Source of the DNA: Mycolicibacterium peregrinum
GTDB taxonomy: Bacteria; Actinomycetota; Actinomycetes; Mycobacteriales; Mycobacteriaceae
Length of the DNA: 64,000 bases
NCBI RefSeq assembly: GCF_001665625.1
Contig: NZ_LZSY01000019.1
Location: 1 to 64,000, forward strand
Direction: 5' to 3'
A model generated the notes under the pieces. It was not told the DNA's origin. It saw nothing but the letters and a program-made list of their open reading frames with translations, and searched no databases. How positions within the stretch are numbered: the stretch's first letter is position 1; the number at the start of each line of letters is the position of its first letter. The position numbers were made by a program, and so were the translations under genes. Shown here piece after piece: positions 7,845 through 15,511 of this stretch.

Positions 7845-8708
7845 ATGACCGTTCACCATCGCTACGCCACCGTCGACGGGCAGCGGCTGTTCTACCGCGA
7901 GGCCGGAGCGCCCGACGCACCGACGATCGTGCTGCTGCACGGTTTCCCGACGAGTTCGTACATGTTCCGTGACCTGATCCCCCGGTTGGCCGAGCGCTAC
8001 CACGTCATCGCCCCCGACCACCTGGGCTACGGCCACTCCGATGCGCCCGCGGTCACCGACTTCGACTACACCTTCGACGCCCTGGCCGACCTCACCGACG
8101 GCCTGCTCACCCAACTCGGGGTGTCCCGCTACGCGATCTACGTCCAGGACTACGGCGCACCGATCGGCTGGCGACTGGCCCTGCGGCACCCGGAAGCCAT
8201 CACCGCGATCGTCAGCCAGAACGGCAACGGCTACGACGAAGGTTTCGTCGAGAGCTTCTGGTCCGGGGTGTGGGCCTACCAGCGCGAGCAGACCCCCGAA
8301 ACCGAGGCCGGGGTGCGGACCGCGTTGAGCATCGACGGCATCAAATGGCAGTACCTGACCGGGGTTTCGGACGAAAGCCTGGTCAACCCCGACACCTGGG
8401 TGCACGACGCCGCGATGGTGTCGCGGCCCGACAACGATGTGGTGCAGCTCAAGCTGTTCCGGGACTACGCCACCAACGCCCCGTTGTATCCCGCGCTGCA
8501 CGAGTACCTACGCAGCAGTGAGGTTCCCGTGCTTGCCGTGTGGGGCGAGGGCGACCCGATCTTCGGGCCCGACGGGGCGCGCGCCTTCGCCAAGGACGCG
8601 GTCGACGCCGAGATCCATCTGCTCGCCGGCGGCCACTTCCTGCTGGAAACCCATGTCGACGAAGTCGCGGGCCTGATCGACGGATTCCTGCAACGCCGGG
8701 TCGCCTGA
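7845..8708 (+). CDS. Alpha/beta hydrolase, epoxide hydrolase/haloalkane dehalogenase type
   Basis: A 287-residue alpha/beta-hydrolase. The nucleophile elbow is VQDYG with Asp102 in place of Ser, and His264 (GGHF) would complete the triad. An Asp nucleophile is typical of epoxide hydrolases and haloalkane dehalogenases, which attack epoxides or C-halogen bonds. The oxyanion segment HGFPTSSY (residues 32-39) resembles LinB-type dehalogenases, but Phe replaces the halide-binding Asn or Glu, and Tyr follows Asp102 where Trp is usual. True dehalogenation is therefore doubtful. It is the first gene of a tight three-gene operon with a haloacid dehalogenase and an MDR enzyme. Confidence 0.85.
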   Translation: MTVHHRYATVDGQRLFYREAGAPDAPTIVLLHGFPTSSYMFRDLIPRLAERYHVIAPDHLGYGHSDAPAVTDFDYTFDALADLTDGLLTQLGVSRYAIYVQDYGAPIGWRLALRHPEAITAIVSQNGNGYDEGFVESFWSGVWAYQREQTPETEAGVRTALSIDGIKWQYLTGVSDESLVNPDTWVHDAAMVSRPDNDVVQLKLFRDYATNAPLYPALHEYLRSSEVPVLAVWGEGDPIFGPDGARAFAKDAVDAEIHLLAGGHFLLETHVDEVAGLIDGFLQRRVA

Positions 8709-9385
8709 TGCGGCCCGGGGTGCTGGTGTTCGACGTCAACGAGACGCTCATCGACATCGATTCCCTGCAACCGTATTTCGAGCGAATGTTCGGCGACCCT
8801 CAGGTCCTTCGCGAATGGTTCAACCAGCTGGTGATGTACTCCATGGCCATCACACTGTCCGGGCGGTACACCGATTTCTTCATGCTCGGTCAGGCTGCGC
8901 TGCGGATGACCGCCGATGTCCGCCACGTGGATCTCACCACGGACGATCTCACCGCGCTCGCTGACGGCATGCGCGCCATGCCGGCACACACCGACGTCGC
9001 AACAGGCTTGCAGCGGCTTCTGGCAAACGGTTTTCGCCTTGTCACACTTACCAACTCACCACATCGAGACGGGCCGACGCCGCTGGAACGGGCGGGCTTG
9101 GGCAGTTACTTCGAGCACCAGTTCAGCGTCGACGAGCATCGCGCTTTCAAGCCGTCGCCGGTGCTGTACACCGGCGTCGCCGAACATCTGGGGGTGGCGC
9201 CCTCGGACTGCATGATGGTGGCCGCCCACATGTGGGACACCCTGGGCGCCCAGGCCGCCGGATTCAGCGGAGCACTCATCACCCGTCCCGGTAACGGTGT
9301 GCTGCGAGCACCGAACGTGCCCCAACCCACCGTCGTCGCAACAGACCTCGTACAACTCAGCCACATTCTGGAGGAACAATCATGA
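8708..9385 (+). CDS. Haloacid dehalogenase type II (HAD superfamily)
   Basis: A 225-residue HAD hydrolase of the L-2-haloacid dehalogenase group. The nucleophile Asp9 lies in FDVNETL; YSMAITLSGRY, LTNSP, FKPSP (Lys) and MVAAHMWD follow in the family order. Enzymes of this type convert 2-haloacids to hydroxyacids through an Asp ester. I start at the ATG at 8708, which shares one base with the preceding TGA (TGATG coupling), instead of the longer frame from 8540 inside the hydrolase gene. Whether the substrate is halogenated cannot be told from sequence. Confidence 0.88.
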   Translation: MRPGVLVFDVNETLIDIDSLQPYFERMFGDPQVLREWFNQLVMYSMAITLSGRYTDFFMLGQAALRMTADVRHVDLTTDDLTALADGMRAMPAHTDVATGLQRLLANGFRLVTLTNSPHRDGPTPLERAGLGSYFEHQFSVDEHRAFKPSPVLYTGVAEHLGVAPSDCMMVAAHMWDTLGAQAAGFSGALITRPGNGVLRAPNVPQPTVVATDLVQLSHILEEQS

Positions 9386-10362
9386 GCACCATGCGCGCCA
9401 TCGTTCTCGACGGCTTCGGCGGGCTCGACCACCTCGTCTACACCGACATCCCCAAACCCGAGCCCAAAGCCGGCGAGGTGGTCATCCAGATCAAGGCCTT
9501 CGGCATCAATCACGCCGAGATGCACATGCGCCGAGGTGAATGGGCCGAGGCCGCGGAGGTCAGCGGCATCGAATGCGTCGGCATCGTCGACTCGTGTCCC
9601 GGCGGCGAATTCCCTGTGGGCGCCAAGATTGCGGCACTCATGGGTGGACTGGGCCGCACCATCAACGGCAGCTACGCCGAGTACACCCGCGTCCGGGCCG
9701 ATAACGTCGCACTGATCGACGCCGACTTGCCGTGGGACCAACTGGCAGCCCTGCCTGAGACCTATGCGACGGCGTGGACCTGCCTGTTCCGCAACATCGA
9801 CCTGCGGCCCGGCCAGACCGTGGTGATCCGCGGCGCCACCTCGTCGTTCGGCCAAGCCGCGGTCAAGCTCGCGGTCAACGCGGGGGCGCGCGTCATCGCG
9901 ACCACCCGCAGGCCCCAACGATTCGCACTGCTGGAAAGTCTCGGTGTTACTCGCGCCGAACAGGAGGTGCCCGATCTGAGCGCGCACATCGCCGAATCCG
10001 GCACCGTGGACGCAGTACTCGACCTGGTCGGCAACAGCACCATCCTCGACTCCCTGGACATGTTGCGCCGGGGCGGGACCGCATGCCTGGCGGGGTGGTT
10101 GGGCGGGCTCGACCCGATCCCCGATTTCAACCCGCTGTTGCAGATGGCCAGTGGCGTCAATCTGACGTTCTTCGGCAGCTTCGTGTTCGGTTCACCTGGG
10201 TTCCCGCTGTCCGACGTGCCGTTGAGCGACATCGCCCGCCAGGTCGCCGACGGCGTGCTGGACGCCGCGCCGTCGCGGGTGTTCACGTTCGATCAGATCC
10301 GCGAAGCACACGAAGTGATGGAGTCAGGTGCCGCCGGCGGGAAGATGGTGGTGGTCGTCTGA
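9382..10362 (+). CDS. Zinc-free MDR oxidoreductase (quinone reductase-like)
   Basis: A 326-residue medium-chain dehydrogenase/reductase without the zinc-binding Cys pattern, as in NADPH:quinone and enoyl reductases. GINHAEMHMRRGEW marks the N-terminal domain, YATAWTCLF the hinge, and RGATSSFGQAAVKLA the cofactor-binding loop near residues 150-165. It overlaps the dehalogenase stop by 4 bases (ATGA), and a GGAGGA ribosome site lies inside that gene. As third gene of the operon it may reduce or oxidise the product of the preceding hydrolases; that is inference. A large stem-loop follows the stop. Confidence 0.85.
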   Translation: MSTMRAIVLDGFGGLDHLVYTDIPKPEPKAGEVVIQIKAFGINHAEMHMRRGEWAEAAEVSGIECVGIVDSCPGGEFPVGAKIAALMGGLGRTINGSYAEYTRVRADNVALIDADLPWDQLAALPETYATAWTCLFRNIDLRPGQTVVIRGATSSFGQAAVKLAVNAGARVIATTRRPQRFALLESLGVTRAEQEVPDLSAHIAESGTVDAVLDLVGNSTILDSLDMLRRGGTACLAGWLGGLDPIPDFNPLLQMASGVNLTFFGSFVFGSPGFPLSDVPLSDIARQVADGVLDAAPSRVFTFDQIREAHEVMESGAAGGKMVVVV

Positions 10363-10388
10363 CCGCGGCGTGTTGGTAGCGGCTCCGC

Positions 10389-10445
10389 CGAAAGTGACGC
10401 CAGGGTCGTTGACCGCGAAAGTTTACGACCGTAGCGTCACTTTCG
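10389..10445. repeat. Large intergenic stem-loop (repeat/terminator-like)
   Basis: Outer arms CGAAAGTGACGC (10389-10400) and GCGTCACTTTCG (10434-10445) are perfect complements. Inside them GGTCGT (10404-10409) pairs with ACGACC (10425-10430). The element fills the gap between convergent genes, so it may end transcription from both sides. Its design (long outer arms, small asymmetry, inner arms) is shared with the elements at 22318 and 56858. I suspect a dispersed mycobacterial repeat. Confidence 0.6.
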
Positions 10446-10457
10446 AGATGAAACGAC

Positions 10458-11243
10458 CTATGCGGCAGCGAGTTTGACTGCCTCGCTCACGTCGGTACGC
10501 AACTTGAGGTATTCGGGTGAGCGTCGCAGTTCGTGCGCATCGACGCCGGTGCGCGGCAAGTCCACCGGCAGATCCAACGCGATCTTGCCCGGTCGACGCG
10601 TCAGCACCACGATCCGCGAACCCAGGAACGCCGCCTCATCGGCACTGTGCGTCACGAACACCGTGGTGCGGCCGGACTCGGCACTGACCTGACGGACATC
10701 CTCCTGCAAGCGCTCACGGGTCAGCGCGTCCAGGGCCGCGAACGGCTCGTCCAACAGGAACAGCGGGGTCTCGGCGGCCAGCGCTCGCGCGATCGCGACA
10801 CGCTGCTGCTGGCCGCCGCTGATCTCCCAGATCTTGCGCTTGGCAGTGCCTTCCAGACCTACCCGCTCCAGCAGTTCCTCGCGCCGTTCGGTCCGTCGCT
10901 CACGCGGCACGCCGGCGTACTTGAGCGCCAGATCCACGTTGCCGCCCACCGTGCGCCACGGAAACAGCCGCGGCTGCTGGAACACCACACCCGAGGTGAC
11001 ACCGGGCGTGGGGCGGGAGCCGGAGACCTCGACCTCCCCTTCGGAGGGGGTCTCGAAACCGGCGATCAGCCGCAGCAACGTGCTCTTGCCGCACCCAGAC
11101 GCCCCGACCAGCACCAGGAACGAACCGGGATCGACATCGAGATCCACCGGTCCGAGCGCGGTCACCTCGTCCGAACCGCGCCCGTACCGATGGGCGACGT
11201 TCTTGATCTTCAGGCCGCCCGATGCGTCACTGCTTGAGGACAT
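10458..11243 (-). CDS. ABC transporter ATPase, sulfonate/taurine type
   Basis: A 261-residue ATP-binding subunit of the TauB/SsuB group. The Walker A is GASGCGKST, the Q-loop FQQPRLFPW, the signature SGGQQQR, and the Walker B LFLLDEPFAALD; the switch His is in FVTHSADEA. It would power import with the permease and binding protein encoded just upstream. The ATG at 11243 overlaps the binding-protein stop by 17 bases. A longer frame to 11372 has an Arg/Ser-rich extension that reads as out-of-frame binding-protein sequence, so it was rejected. Confidence 0.9.
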   Translation of the reverse strand: MSSSSDASGGLKIKNVAHRYGRGSDEVTALGPVDLDVDPGSFLVLVGASGCGKSTLLRLIAGFETPSEGEVEVSGSRPTPGVTSGVVFQQPRLFPWRTVGGNVDLALKYAGVPRERRTERREELLERVGLEGTAKRKIWEISGGQQQRVAIARALAAETPLFLLDEPFAALDALTRERLQEDVRQVSAESGRTTVFVTHSADEAAFLGSRIVVLTRRPGKIALDLPVDLPRTGVDAHELRRSPEYLKLRTDVSEAVKLAAA

Positions 11244-12255
11244 CCGGCAAGCCTTTCGTGTAGATGGCGTCCTTGAAGACCTGCAGCGAAGCGGCCTCGG
11301 GGATCTGCTTCTGATCGGCCAGGAACTGCGATGCGCTCTGCAGGTTGGCGGCGATGTTGCCCGGTGCGCCATCGGTACCCAGCCACTCGGGAGATGCCAC
11401 CTCGGCCGGCGTCAGGTAGACGCCCTGCTTGAGCTGTCCGGCAACATCTTCGGGGCTCAGACCGACCTCGGCGGCGATCGCCTTGGCCGCAGCCTGCGGA
11501 TCGTCCTTGATGACGTTCAGCGCGCGGGCCTGCTGCCGACGCCAGATGTCGACCACCTCAGGGTGGGCGGTGGAGAACTCGTCGGACACGGCGGCCAGGT
11601 CCAGCGTCGGCTTGCCGTCCTTGGCCAGCTGCCGGCTGGTGATCAGATCCTTGCCGGTCTTGCGCAGCTGGTCCAGTGTGGGCAGCCAGCTGTAGGCCGC
11701 GGCGATGTCGCCACGGTCCCAGGCCGCCAGGATGGCCTGCGGCTGCAGGTCGATCAGCTGGACATCGTTGGGCGACAAGCCGTTCTGCGCCAGCGCTGCC
11801 AGCAGGCTGTAGTGCGCGGTGGACGCGAACGGCGTGGCGACACGCTTGCCCCGCAGGTCGGCGATCGAGTTGACGCCGGCGCCGTCACGAGCCACCAGCG
11901 CCTCGTTGTCGCCGGCGACGTCGAGCACGAACGCCACCTTGTACGGAATGTTCAGCGGCGCCGACAAACCGCGGGCGACCGGGCTCGAGCCCAGGGCACC
12001 GAAGTCCAGTTCCTTGGCGATGAATGCGGTGTTCACGTCGGCTCCGGAGTCGAACTTCGTCCACTTGATGTTGTAGTCGGGCAGGGCCTCTTCGAGCCAC
12101 TTGTTGTTCTTGACGATCAGATCGCCGCTCGGAAAGGACTGGTATCCAACACGAATGGTGGGTTTGTCGGACTTCTCCCCGGAGTGGTCCACCGCGCAAC
12201 CGGCCAGTGCCACCGTCGCGGCAGCCAGCACCGTGAGCAGCTTCGTCAATCTCAT
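11227..12255 (-). CDS. ABC transporter substrate-binding lipoprotein, TauA/SsuA type
   Basis: A 342-residue lipoprotein. The signal MRLTKLLTVLAAATVALAGC ends in lipobox LAGC with the lipid-bearing Cys20. The mature part follows the SsuA/TauA/NMT1 fold: IRVGYQSFPSGD near the start, then GALGSSPVARG and LRGKRVATPFAST. It should capture an alkanesulfonate, taurine or similar small anion outside the membrane; the exact ligand is not readable. It overlaps the permease stop by 4 bases. The upstream Cys-Cys leader ORF supports a link to sulfur supply. Confidence 0.9.
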   Translation of the reverse strand: MRLTKLLTVLAAATVALAGCAVDHSGEKSDKPTIRVGYQSFPSGDLIVKNNKWLEEALPDYNIKWTKFDSGADVNTAFIAKELDFGALGSSPVARGLSAPLNIPYKVAFVLDVAGDNEALVARDGAGVNSIADLRGKRVATPFASTAHYSLLAALAQNGLSPNDVQLIDLQPQAILAAWDRGDIAAAYSWLPTLDQLRKTGKDLITSRQLAKDGKPTLDLAAVSDEFSTAHPEVVDIWRRQQARALNVIKDDPQAAAKAIAAEVGLSPEDVAGQLKQGVYLTPAEVASPEWLGTDGAPGNIAANLQSASQFLADQKQIPEAASLQVFKDAIYTKGLPDVLKQ

Positions 12256-13115
12256 ATCTTCCCTCTCCATGGAACGGCCCGTCGTTCGACAGCCCGCAAA
12301 CCTCCGTCGATCACCAAGCCCGAGATCCCGATGGCGAAGATCCCGACCAGTACGACCGGTGTGTTGTTGTAATTGCTTGCGTCCTTGACCAATCCACCGA
12401 TGCCGGGGATGCCGTTGAACAGTTCGGCGGCCACCACCGACGAGTACGCCATCCCCACGGCCAGCCGGATCCCGGTGAAGGTCTCCGGCAGCGCCGAGGG
12501 CACCACGACGTCGCGGATGACCTGTGCCCGGGTGGCGCCCAACGCCCGCGCAGCTTCCTGCAGACCGACGGGGGCAGCGACCACGGCGGCCGTGGTGGCC
12601 ACGGCGGCCGGCGGTAGTGCGGCCAGAGCGAGAAGCGTGATCTTGGGCGCCTCGTCGATCCCGAGCCAGATCACCAGCAGGAAGAAGTACGCCAACGGCG
12701 GCAGCGCCCGCAGGAAGGTCAGCCACGGTTCGAGCACGCTGCGCAGCCATCCGACCGAACCCATCAGCAGGCCCAGGAGAACGCCGACCACCACGCCGAT
12801 CACCACGCCGGCCAGTACCCGGCGCAGCGTCATGTACAGGTGCTCGTAGAGCAGGTACCCCGCATAGCCGCGTGCGCCGTCATGAGTGGTCGAGACGTCG
12901 ACGAAGGCCCGCCAGACCGCCGACGGGTAAGGCACGAACGTCTGGTTCCAGATGCCTGCCCAGGCCACCACCTGCCACACCACGAAGAACAGGACCACCG
13001 ACAGCAGTGGCAGCGCGGACGTGGTCAGCAGGGTGCGCCATCGGTTTGACGGCCTGACCGCGCGCGGTGGACCGGCTTCGGCCTCGGGGGGAACGATGTC
13101 GACGAACACAGACAC
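12252..13115 (-). CDS. ABC transporter permease, sulfonate/taurine type
   Basis: A 287-residue inner-membrane permease with about six hydrophobic spans. The EAA loop GLQEAARALGATRAQVIRDV and the following PSALPETFTGIRLA segment are typical of TauC/SsuC. It is the first structural gene of the transporter operon (permease, binding protein, ATPase). The chosen start is the GTG at 13115; GTG at 13109 is also in frame, and no strong ribosome site is visible (only AGAAAG). The weak site and the pairing segment just upstream fit control of translation by the leader described at 13129-13197. Confidence 0.88.
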   Translation of the reverse strand: MSVFVDIVPPEAEAGPPRAVRPSNRWRTLLTTSALPLLSVVLFFVVWQVVAWAGIWNQTFVPYPSAVWRAFVDVSTTHDGARGYAGYLLYEHLYMTLRRVLAGVVIGVVVGVLLGLLMGSVGWLRSVLEPWLTFLRALPPLAYFFLLVIWLGIDEAPKITLLALAALPPAAVATTAAVVAAPVGLQEAARALGATRAQVIRDVVVPSALPETFTGIRLAVGMAYSSVVAAELFNGIPGIGGLVKDASNYNNTPVVLVGIFAIGISGLVIDGGLRAVERRAVPWRGKI

Positions 13116-13128
13116 TGTGGACAGCTTT

Positions 13129-13178
13129 CTGTTGCTGAAGGTAGTGGGGTGGCGATGGGCTTCAGCGACGACAGCAAC
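13129..13178 (-). promoter_or_regulatory. Putative cysteine-attenuator pairing region
   Basis: On the minus strand the leader segment CTTCAGCAACAG (13140-13129), just before the permease start, can pair with two sites in the upstream tiny ORF. GTTGCTG (13178-13172) covers its two Cys codons, and GCTGAAG (13166-13160) covers its stop codon. The pairings are mutually exclusive with ribosome occupancy. This is the arrangement expected if ribosome stalling at Cys codons controls access to the permease start. It is inferred from sequence alone. Confidence 0.45.
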
Positions 13179-13197
13179 CGGGCAGTGATCCGTTCAC
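13162..13197 (-). CDS. Putative Cys-Cys leader peptide (11 aa) upstream of ABC operon
   Basis: GTG at 13197 opens an 11-codon ORF encoding MNGSLPGCCRR, ending with TGA at 13164-13162. Two adjacent Cys codons sit near its end, 47-82 bases before the permease start. TACCAA (13210-13205) lies seven bases before the GTG and TTCACC (13233-13228) seventeen bases further up, a weak SigA-like promoter placed for leaderless translation. Leaderless Cys-rich short ORFs are known cysteine-responsive attenuators of sulfur genes in mycobacteria, and the downstream genes encode a sulfonate-type importer. The peptide itself probably has no function beyond being translated. Confidence 0.5.
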   Translation of the reverse strand: MNGSLPGCCRR

Positions 13198-13266
13198 CTG
13201 GGTATTGGTACCGGCGAGCACCGGTGCGGTGAAGGTCTGAAATCGGGCTGAGTTTATTCACGCCGG

Positions 13267-13296
13267 TTGACATCGCCCACGACTAGTGAGTACGTT
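13267..13296 (+). promoter_or_regulatory. Promoter of tetR-hbd operon, leaderless
   Basis: TTGACA (13267-13272) and TACGTT (13291-13296) are separated by 18 bases. The -10 ends five bases before the ATG at 13302, compatible with transcription starting at or one base before the start codon. The -10 lies inside the palindrome at 13287-13314. Confidence 0.55.
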
Positions 13297-13314
13297 CATT
13301 AATGAGCGTACTCA
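13287..13314. promoter_or_regulatory. 28-base TetR operator covering -10 and start codon
   Basis: The 28-base segment is palindromic apart from one mismatched symmetric base pair. Its outer arms are TGAGTACG and CGTACTCA, and TCATTAATGA lies at the centre. It can also be read as two overlapping operators related to AATGAGCGTACTCATT. It covers the -10 element and the ATG at 13302, so the encoded TetR protein probably shuts off its own operon here. Confidence 0.65.
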
Positions 13315-13973
13315 TTAGCGAGGTGATGATGACCGGCCGACGGACGCGCAACATGCAGGACAAGCAGCAGCGGATCTTCGCTGCCGCACGTTCACTGTTC
13401 GAGGCGCACGGATTCGAGCCCGTCACGGTGGCCCAGATCGCCGAGGCCGCCGACGTCGCGGCAGGCACCCTGTTCCGCTACGCGTCGTCGAAAGCCGAGC
13501 TGCTGCTGATGGTCTACAACGACCAGTTCCGGCAGGCCATCGAGACCGGCATGCGCAACGCGGCCGACATCGACGATCCGAGCGCTGCCGTGTTCGCGAT
13601 GGTGGCACCCGTGATCACCGAGGCCGCACGGCAACCCGGAAATGCAACGGCCTACCAGCGCGAACTGCTGTTCGGCTCCCCCACCGAACGTTTCCGTGCC
13701 GAGGGCCTCGACCACGTCAAACGACTCGAGGATGCGATCGCCGCGCGCCTGATGCGCTGTCACCCGGCCGATCCGGCCACCGACACCGAGATGCGGGCCG
13801 ACGCCGACCGCGCCGCCAGAAGCGTCTTCGCTGCACTGCATCTCCTGGTGGTCCAACCGTCGACCGGCGTGAAGTGGGGTGCTGACGGCGCCCACGAACT
13901 GCTCCAGCAGATCAACCAGATCGTGTTGGGGTTCCTGACAACCAAAACACCACGAGAAGGAGAGGCTTCATGA
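13302..13973 (+). CDS. TetR-family regulator
   Basis: A 223-residue TetR repressor with its HTH at about residues 23-68 (RIFAAARSLFEAHGFEPVTVA, then AADVAAGTLFRYASSKAELL). The ligand domain is about 85-215. It overlaps the hydroxyacyl-CoA dehydrogenase start by 4 bases (ATGA), so it controls and is co-transcribed with that gene. Four in-frame starts are close together: ATG 13302, GTG 13323, ATG 13326 and ATG 13329. I chose 13302 because a well-placed -10 allows leaderless translation. An acyl-CoA-type ligand is a guess from its partner gene. Confidence 0.88.
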   Translation: MSVLISEVMMTGRRTRNMQDKQQRIFAAARSLFEAHGFEPVTVAQIAEAADVAAGTLFRYASSKAELLLMVYNDQFRQAIETGMRNAADIDDPSAAVFAMVAPVITEAARQPGNATAYQRELLFGSPTERFRAEGLDHVKRLEDAIAARLMRCHPADPATDTEMRADADRAARSVFAALHLLVVQPSTGVKWGADGAHELLQQINQIVLGFLTTKTPREGEAS

Positions 13974-14827
13974 CGAACTCCATCAAGAAGGTGACCGTGC
14001 TCGGGACCGGAGTGCTCGGTTCACAGATCGCGTTCCAATCCGCGTTCAAAGGCTTCACCGTCACGGCCTACGACATCGACGACAAGGTCCTCGAAGCGGC
14101 CAAGGACCGGTTCGCGAAGCTGGCCGAAACCTACGCCAACGAGGTACCCGACGCGCGTGACGGCAAGGCCCAGGAAGGGTTGGGCCGGCTCACGCTGACC
14201 TCCGATCTGAAGGACGCGGTGGCCGACGCCGATCTGGTCATCGAGGCGATCCCGGAGATCCTCGATCTGAAGCGGGACACCTACCAGAAGCTCGGGGAAC
14301 TCGCCCCGGCCAAGACCATTTTCGCCACCAACTCCTCCACGCTGCTGCCCAGCGATCTCAAGGACTCCACCGGCCGCCCCGACAAGTTTCTGGCCCTGCA
14401 CTTCGCAAATCGCGTGTGGCAGTTCAACACCGCCGAGATCATGGGGACCACCGACACCGACCCGGCGGTATTCGCCGCAGTGGTCGACTTCGCCAAGGCC
14501 ATCGGGATGGTGCCCATCGAACTGCACAAGGAGAAGGCCGGCTACGTCCTCAACTCACTTCTGGTGCCGTTCCTCAATGCGGCTGCCGAGCTCGCGGCCG
14601 GCGGCTACGCCGACCCCAGCGCCGTGGACGACACCTGGCGGATCGCCACCGGCGCACCCGTCGGACCGTTCCAGATCTACGACATCATCGGCCTCACAAC
14701 GCCGTACAACATCATGGCCAACGGAGACGCCGAAGCTCAGAAGCTCGCCGCGTGGCTCAAAGAGAACTACATCGACAAGGGCAAGTTGGGCCTGGCCACC
14801 GGCGAGGGCTTCTACAAGTACAGCTGA
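13970..14827 (+). CDS. 3-hydroxyacyl-CoA dehydrogenase (3-hydroxybutyryl-CoA type)
   Basis: A 285-residue NAD(P)-dependent dehydrogenase. The Rossmann motif GTGVLGSQIA is at residues 12-21; the active-site segment is LHFANRVWQFNTAEIMG, and ATGAPVGPFQIYDIIG marks the C-terminal domain. It oxidises 3-hydroxyacyl-CoA to 3-oxoacyl-CoA, or the reverse. The family consensus has HFFNP at the catalytic His; here it reads HFANRV, so substrate preference may differ from FadB2-type enzymes. Translationally coupled to the TetR gene upstream (GAGAAGGAGAG ribosome site inside it). Confidence 0.88.
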   Translation: MTNSIKKVTVLGTGVLGSQIAFQSAFKGFTVTAYDIDDKVLEAAKDRFAKLAETYANEVPDARDGKAQEGLGRLTLTSDLKDAVADADLVIEAIPEILDLKRDTYQKLGELAPAKTIFATNSSTLLPSDLKDSTGRPDKFLALHFANRVWQFNTAEIMGTTDTDPAVFAAVVDFAKAIGMVPIELHKEKAGYVLNSLLVPFLNAAAELAAGGYADPSAVDDTWRIATGAPVGPFQIYDIIGLTTPYNIMANGDAEAQKLAAWLKENYIDKGKLGLATGEGFYKYS

Positions 14828-14840
14828 GGAGCGGCTCCGG

Positions 14841-15455
14841 TCAGGATGCCGAACGCGGCAGCGCCCGGATGGCGTACCGGGCGCTGAGCAGGACCAGCGT
14901 CGTGGTGACCACGAACAACGGCCAGCCCATTGCCAGCCGCGCCACTGCCAGCAGTCCGTCCTGCCCCGTGTCGTAGAGGTAGTTCTGCACCAGGAATCGC
15001 GACCAGGACACTGTCGCCAGGATTGCGGTGACGATGTTGAAGACCAGCCGCACCCCGGGGACCCTGCGCCAGCTGCTGTCGCGACCGGTGGCCCAGGCCC
15101 AGATCACCCCGACGAGGGGACGCCTGACCAGGATCGAGCCGGTCATCACGATGGCCGATGCCAAGGACATCCAGATACCCGGGAGGTAGAAGTCCTTGGC
15201 CTGGCCGGTTACCAGGGCCAGCAGCCCGCAGGCCGCCACCCCGACGAATCCCCACAGTGCGGGCCTGATCGATTCGCGCCGCATCAACTGCCAACCGAAT
15301 ACGAGGGCCGCCGTCACCAGCGCGGAGATGATCGCAGGCACCCGTCCCGACAGCGCCGAGACCGTCGCGTACACGGTCACCGGGAGCGCCGAGTAGACCA
15401 TGCCGCTGACACCGCCGACGCGCGCCATCAGTCCGTCGAGTGGGGAATCCGTCAT
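14841..15455 (-). CDS. DUF3159 membrane protein
   Basis: A 204-residue integral membrane protein with about six hydrophobic spans, recognised as the actinobacterial DUF3159 family by GWQLMRRESIRPALWGF, GQAKDFYLPG and RRPLVGVIWAW. Function is unknown. The frame extends to 15497; I prefer the ATG at 15455 (MTDSPLDGL) because the added residues are unlike the family, although neither start has a good ribosome site. It ends 13 bases from the stop of the hydroxyacyl-CoA dehydrogenase gene and lies downstream of the P450 gene in the same direction. Confidence 0.8.
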   Translation of the reverse strand: MTDSPLDGLMARVGGVSGMVYSALPVTVYATVSALSGRVPAIISALVTAALVFGWQLMRRESIRPALWGFVGVAACGLLALVTGQAKDFYLPGIWMSLASAIVMTGSILVRRPLVGVIWAWATGRDSSWRRVPGVRLVFNIVTAILATVSWSRFLVQNYLYDTGQDGLLAVARLAMGWPLFVVTTTLVLLSARYAIRALPRSAS

Positions 15456-15511
15456 GGGGGGTGTGGGCCTCGCGTTCAAGATCGGGCAGGTCCACATCGA
15501 GAGTACCGAGC

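Noticed and set aside
7845..8708. Firm haloalkane dehalogenase assignment for the first operon gene
   Set aside because: The halide-binding Asn/Glu position is Phe and the residue after the nucleophile is Tyr, so only the broader epoxide hydrolase/dehalogenase group is supported.
10834..12372. 512-codon plus-strand ORF opposite the ABC transporter genes
   Set aside because: It spans two well-defined genes on the other strand and has no recognisable domain.
13025..13273. 82-codon minus-strand ORF with a Cys-rich end (CPQCLC) overlapping the ABC leader
   Set aside because: Its Cys codons come from reading the permease start in another frame; the shorter GTG ORF with CC before the permease explains the region better.
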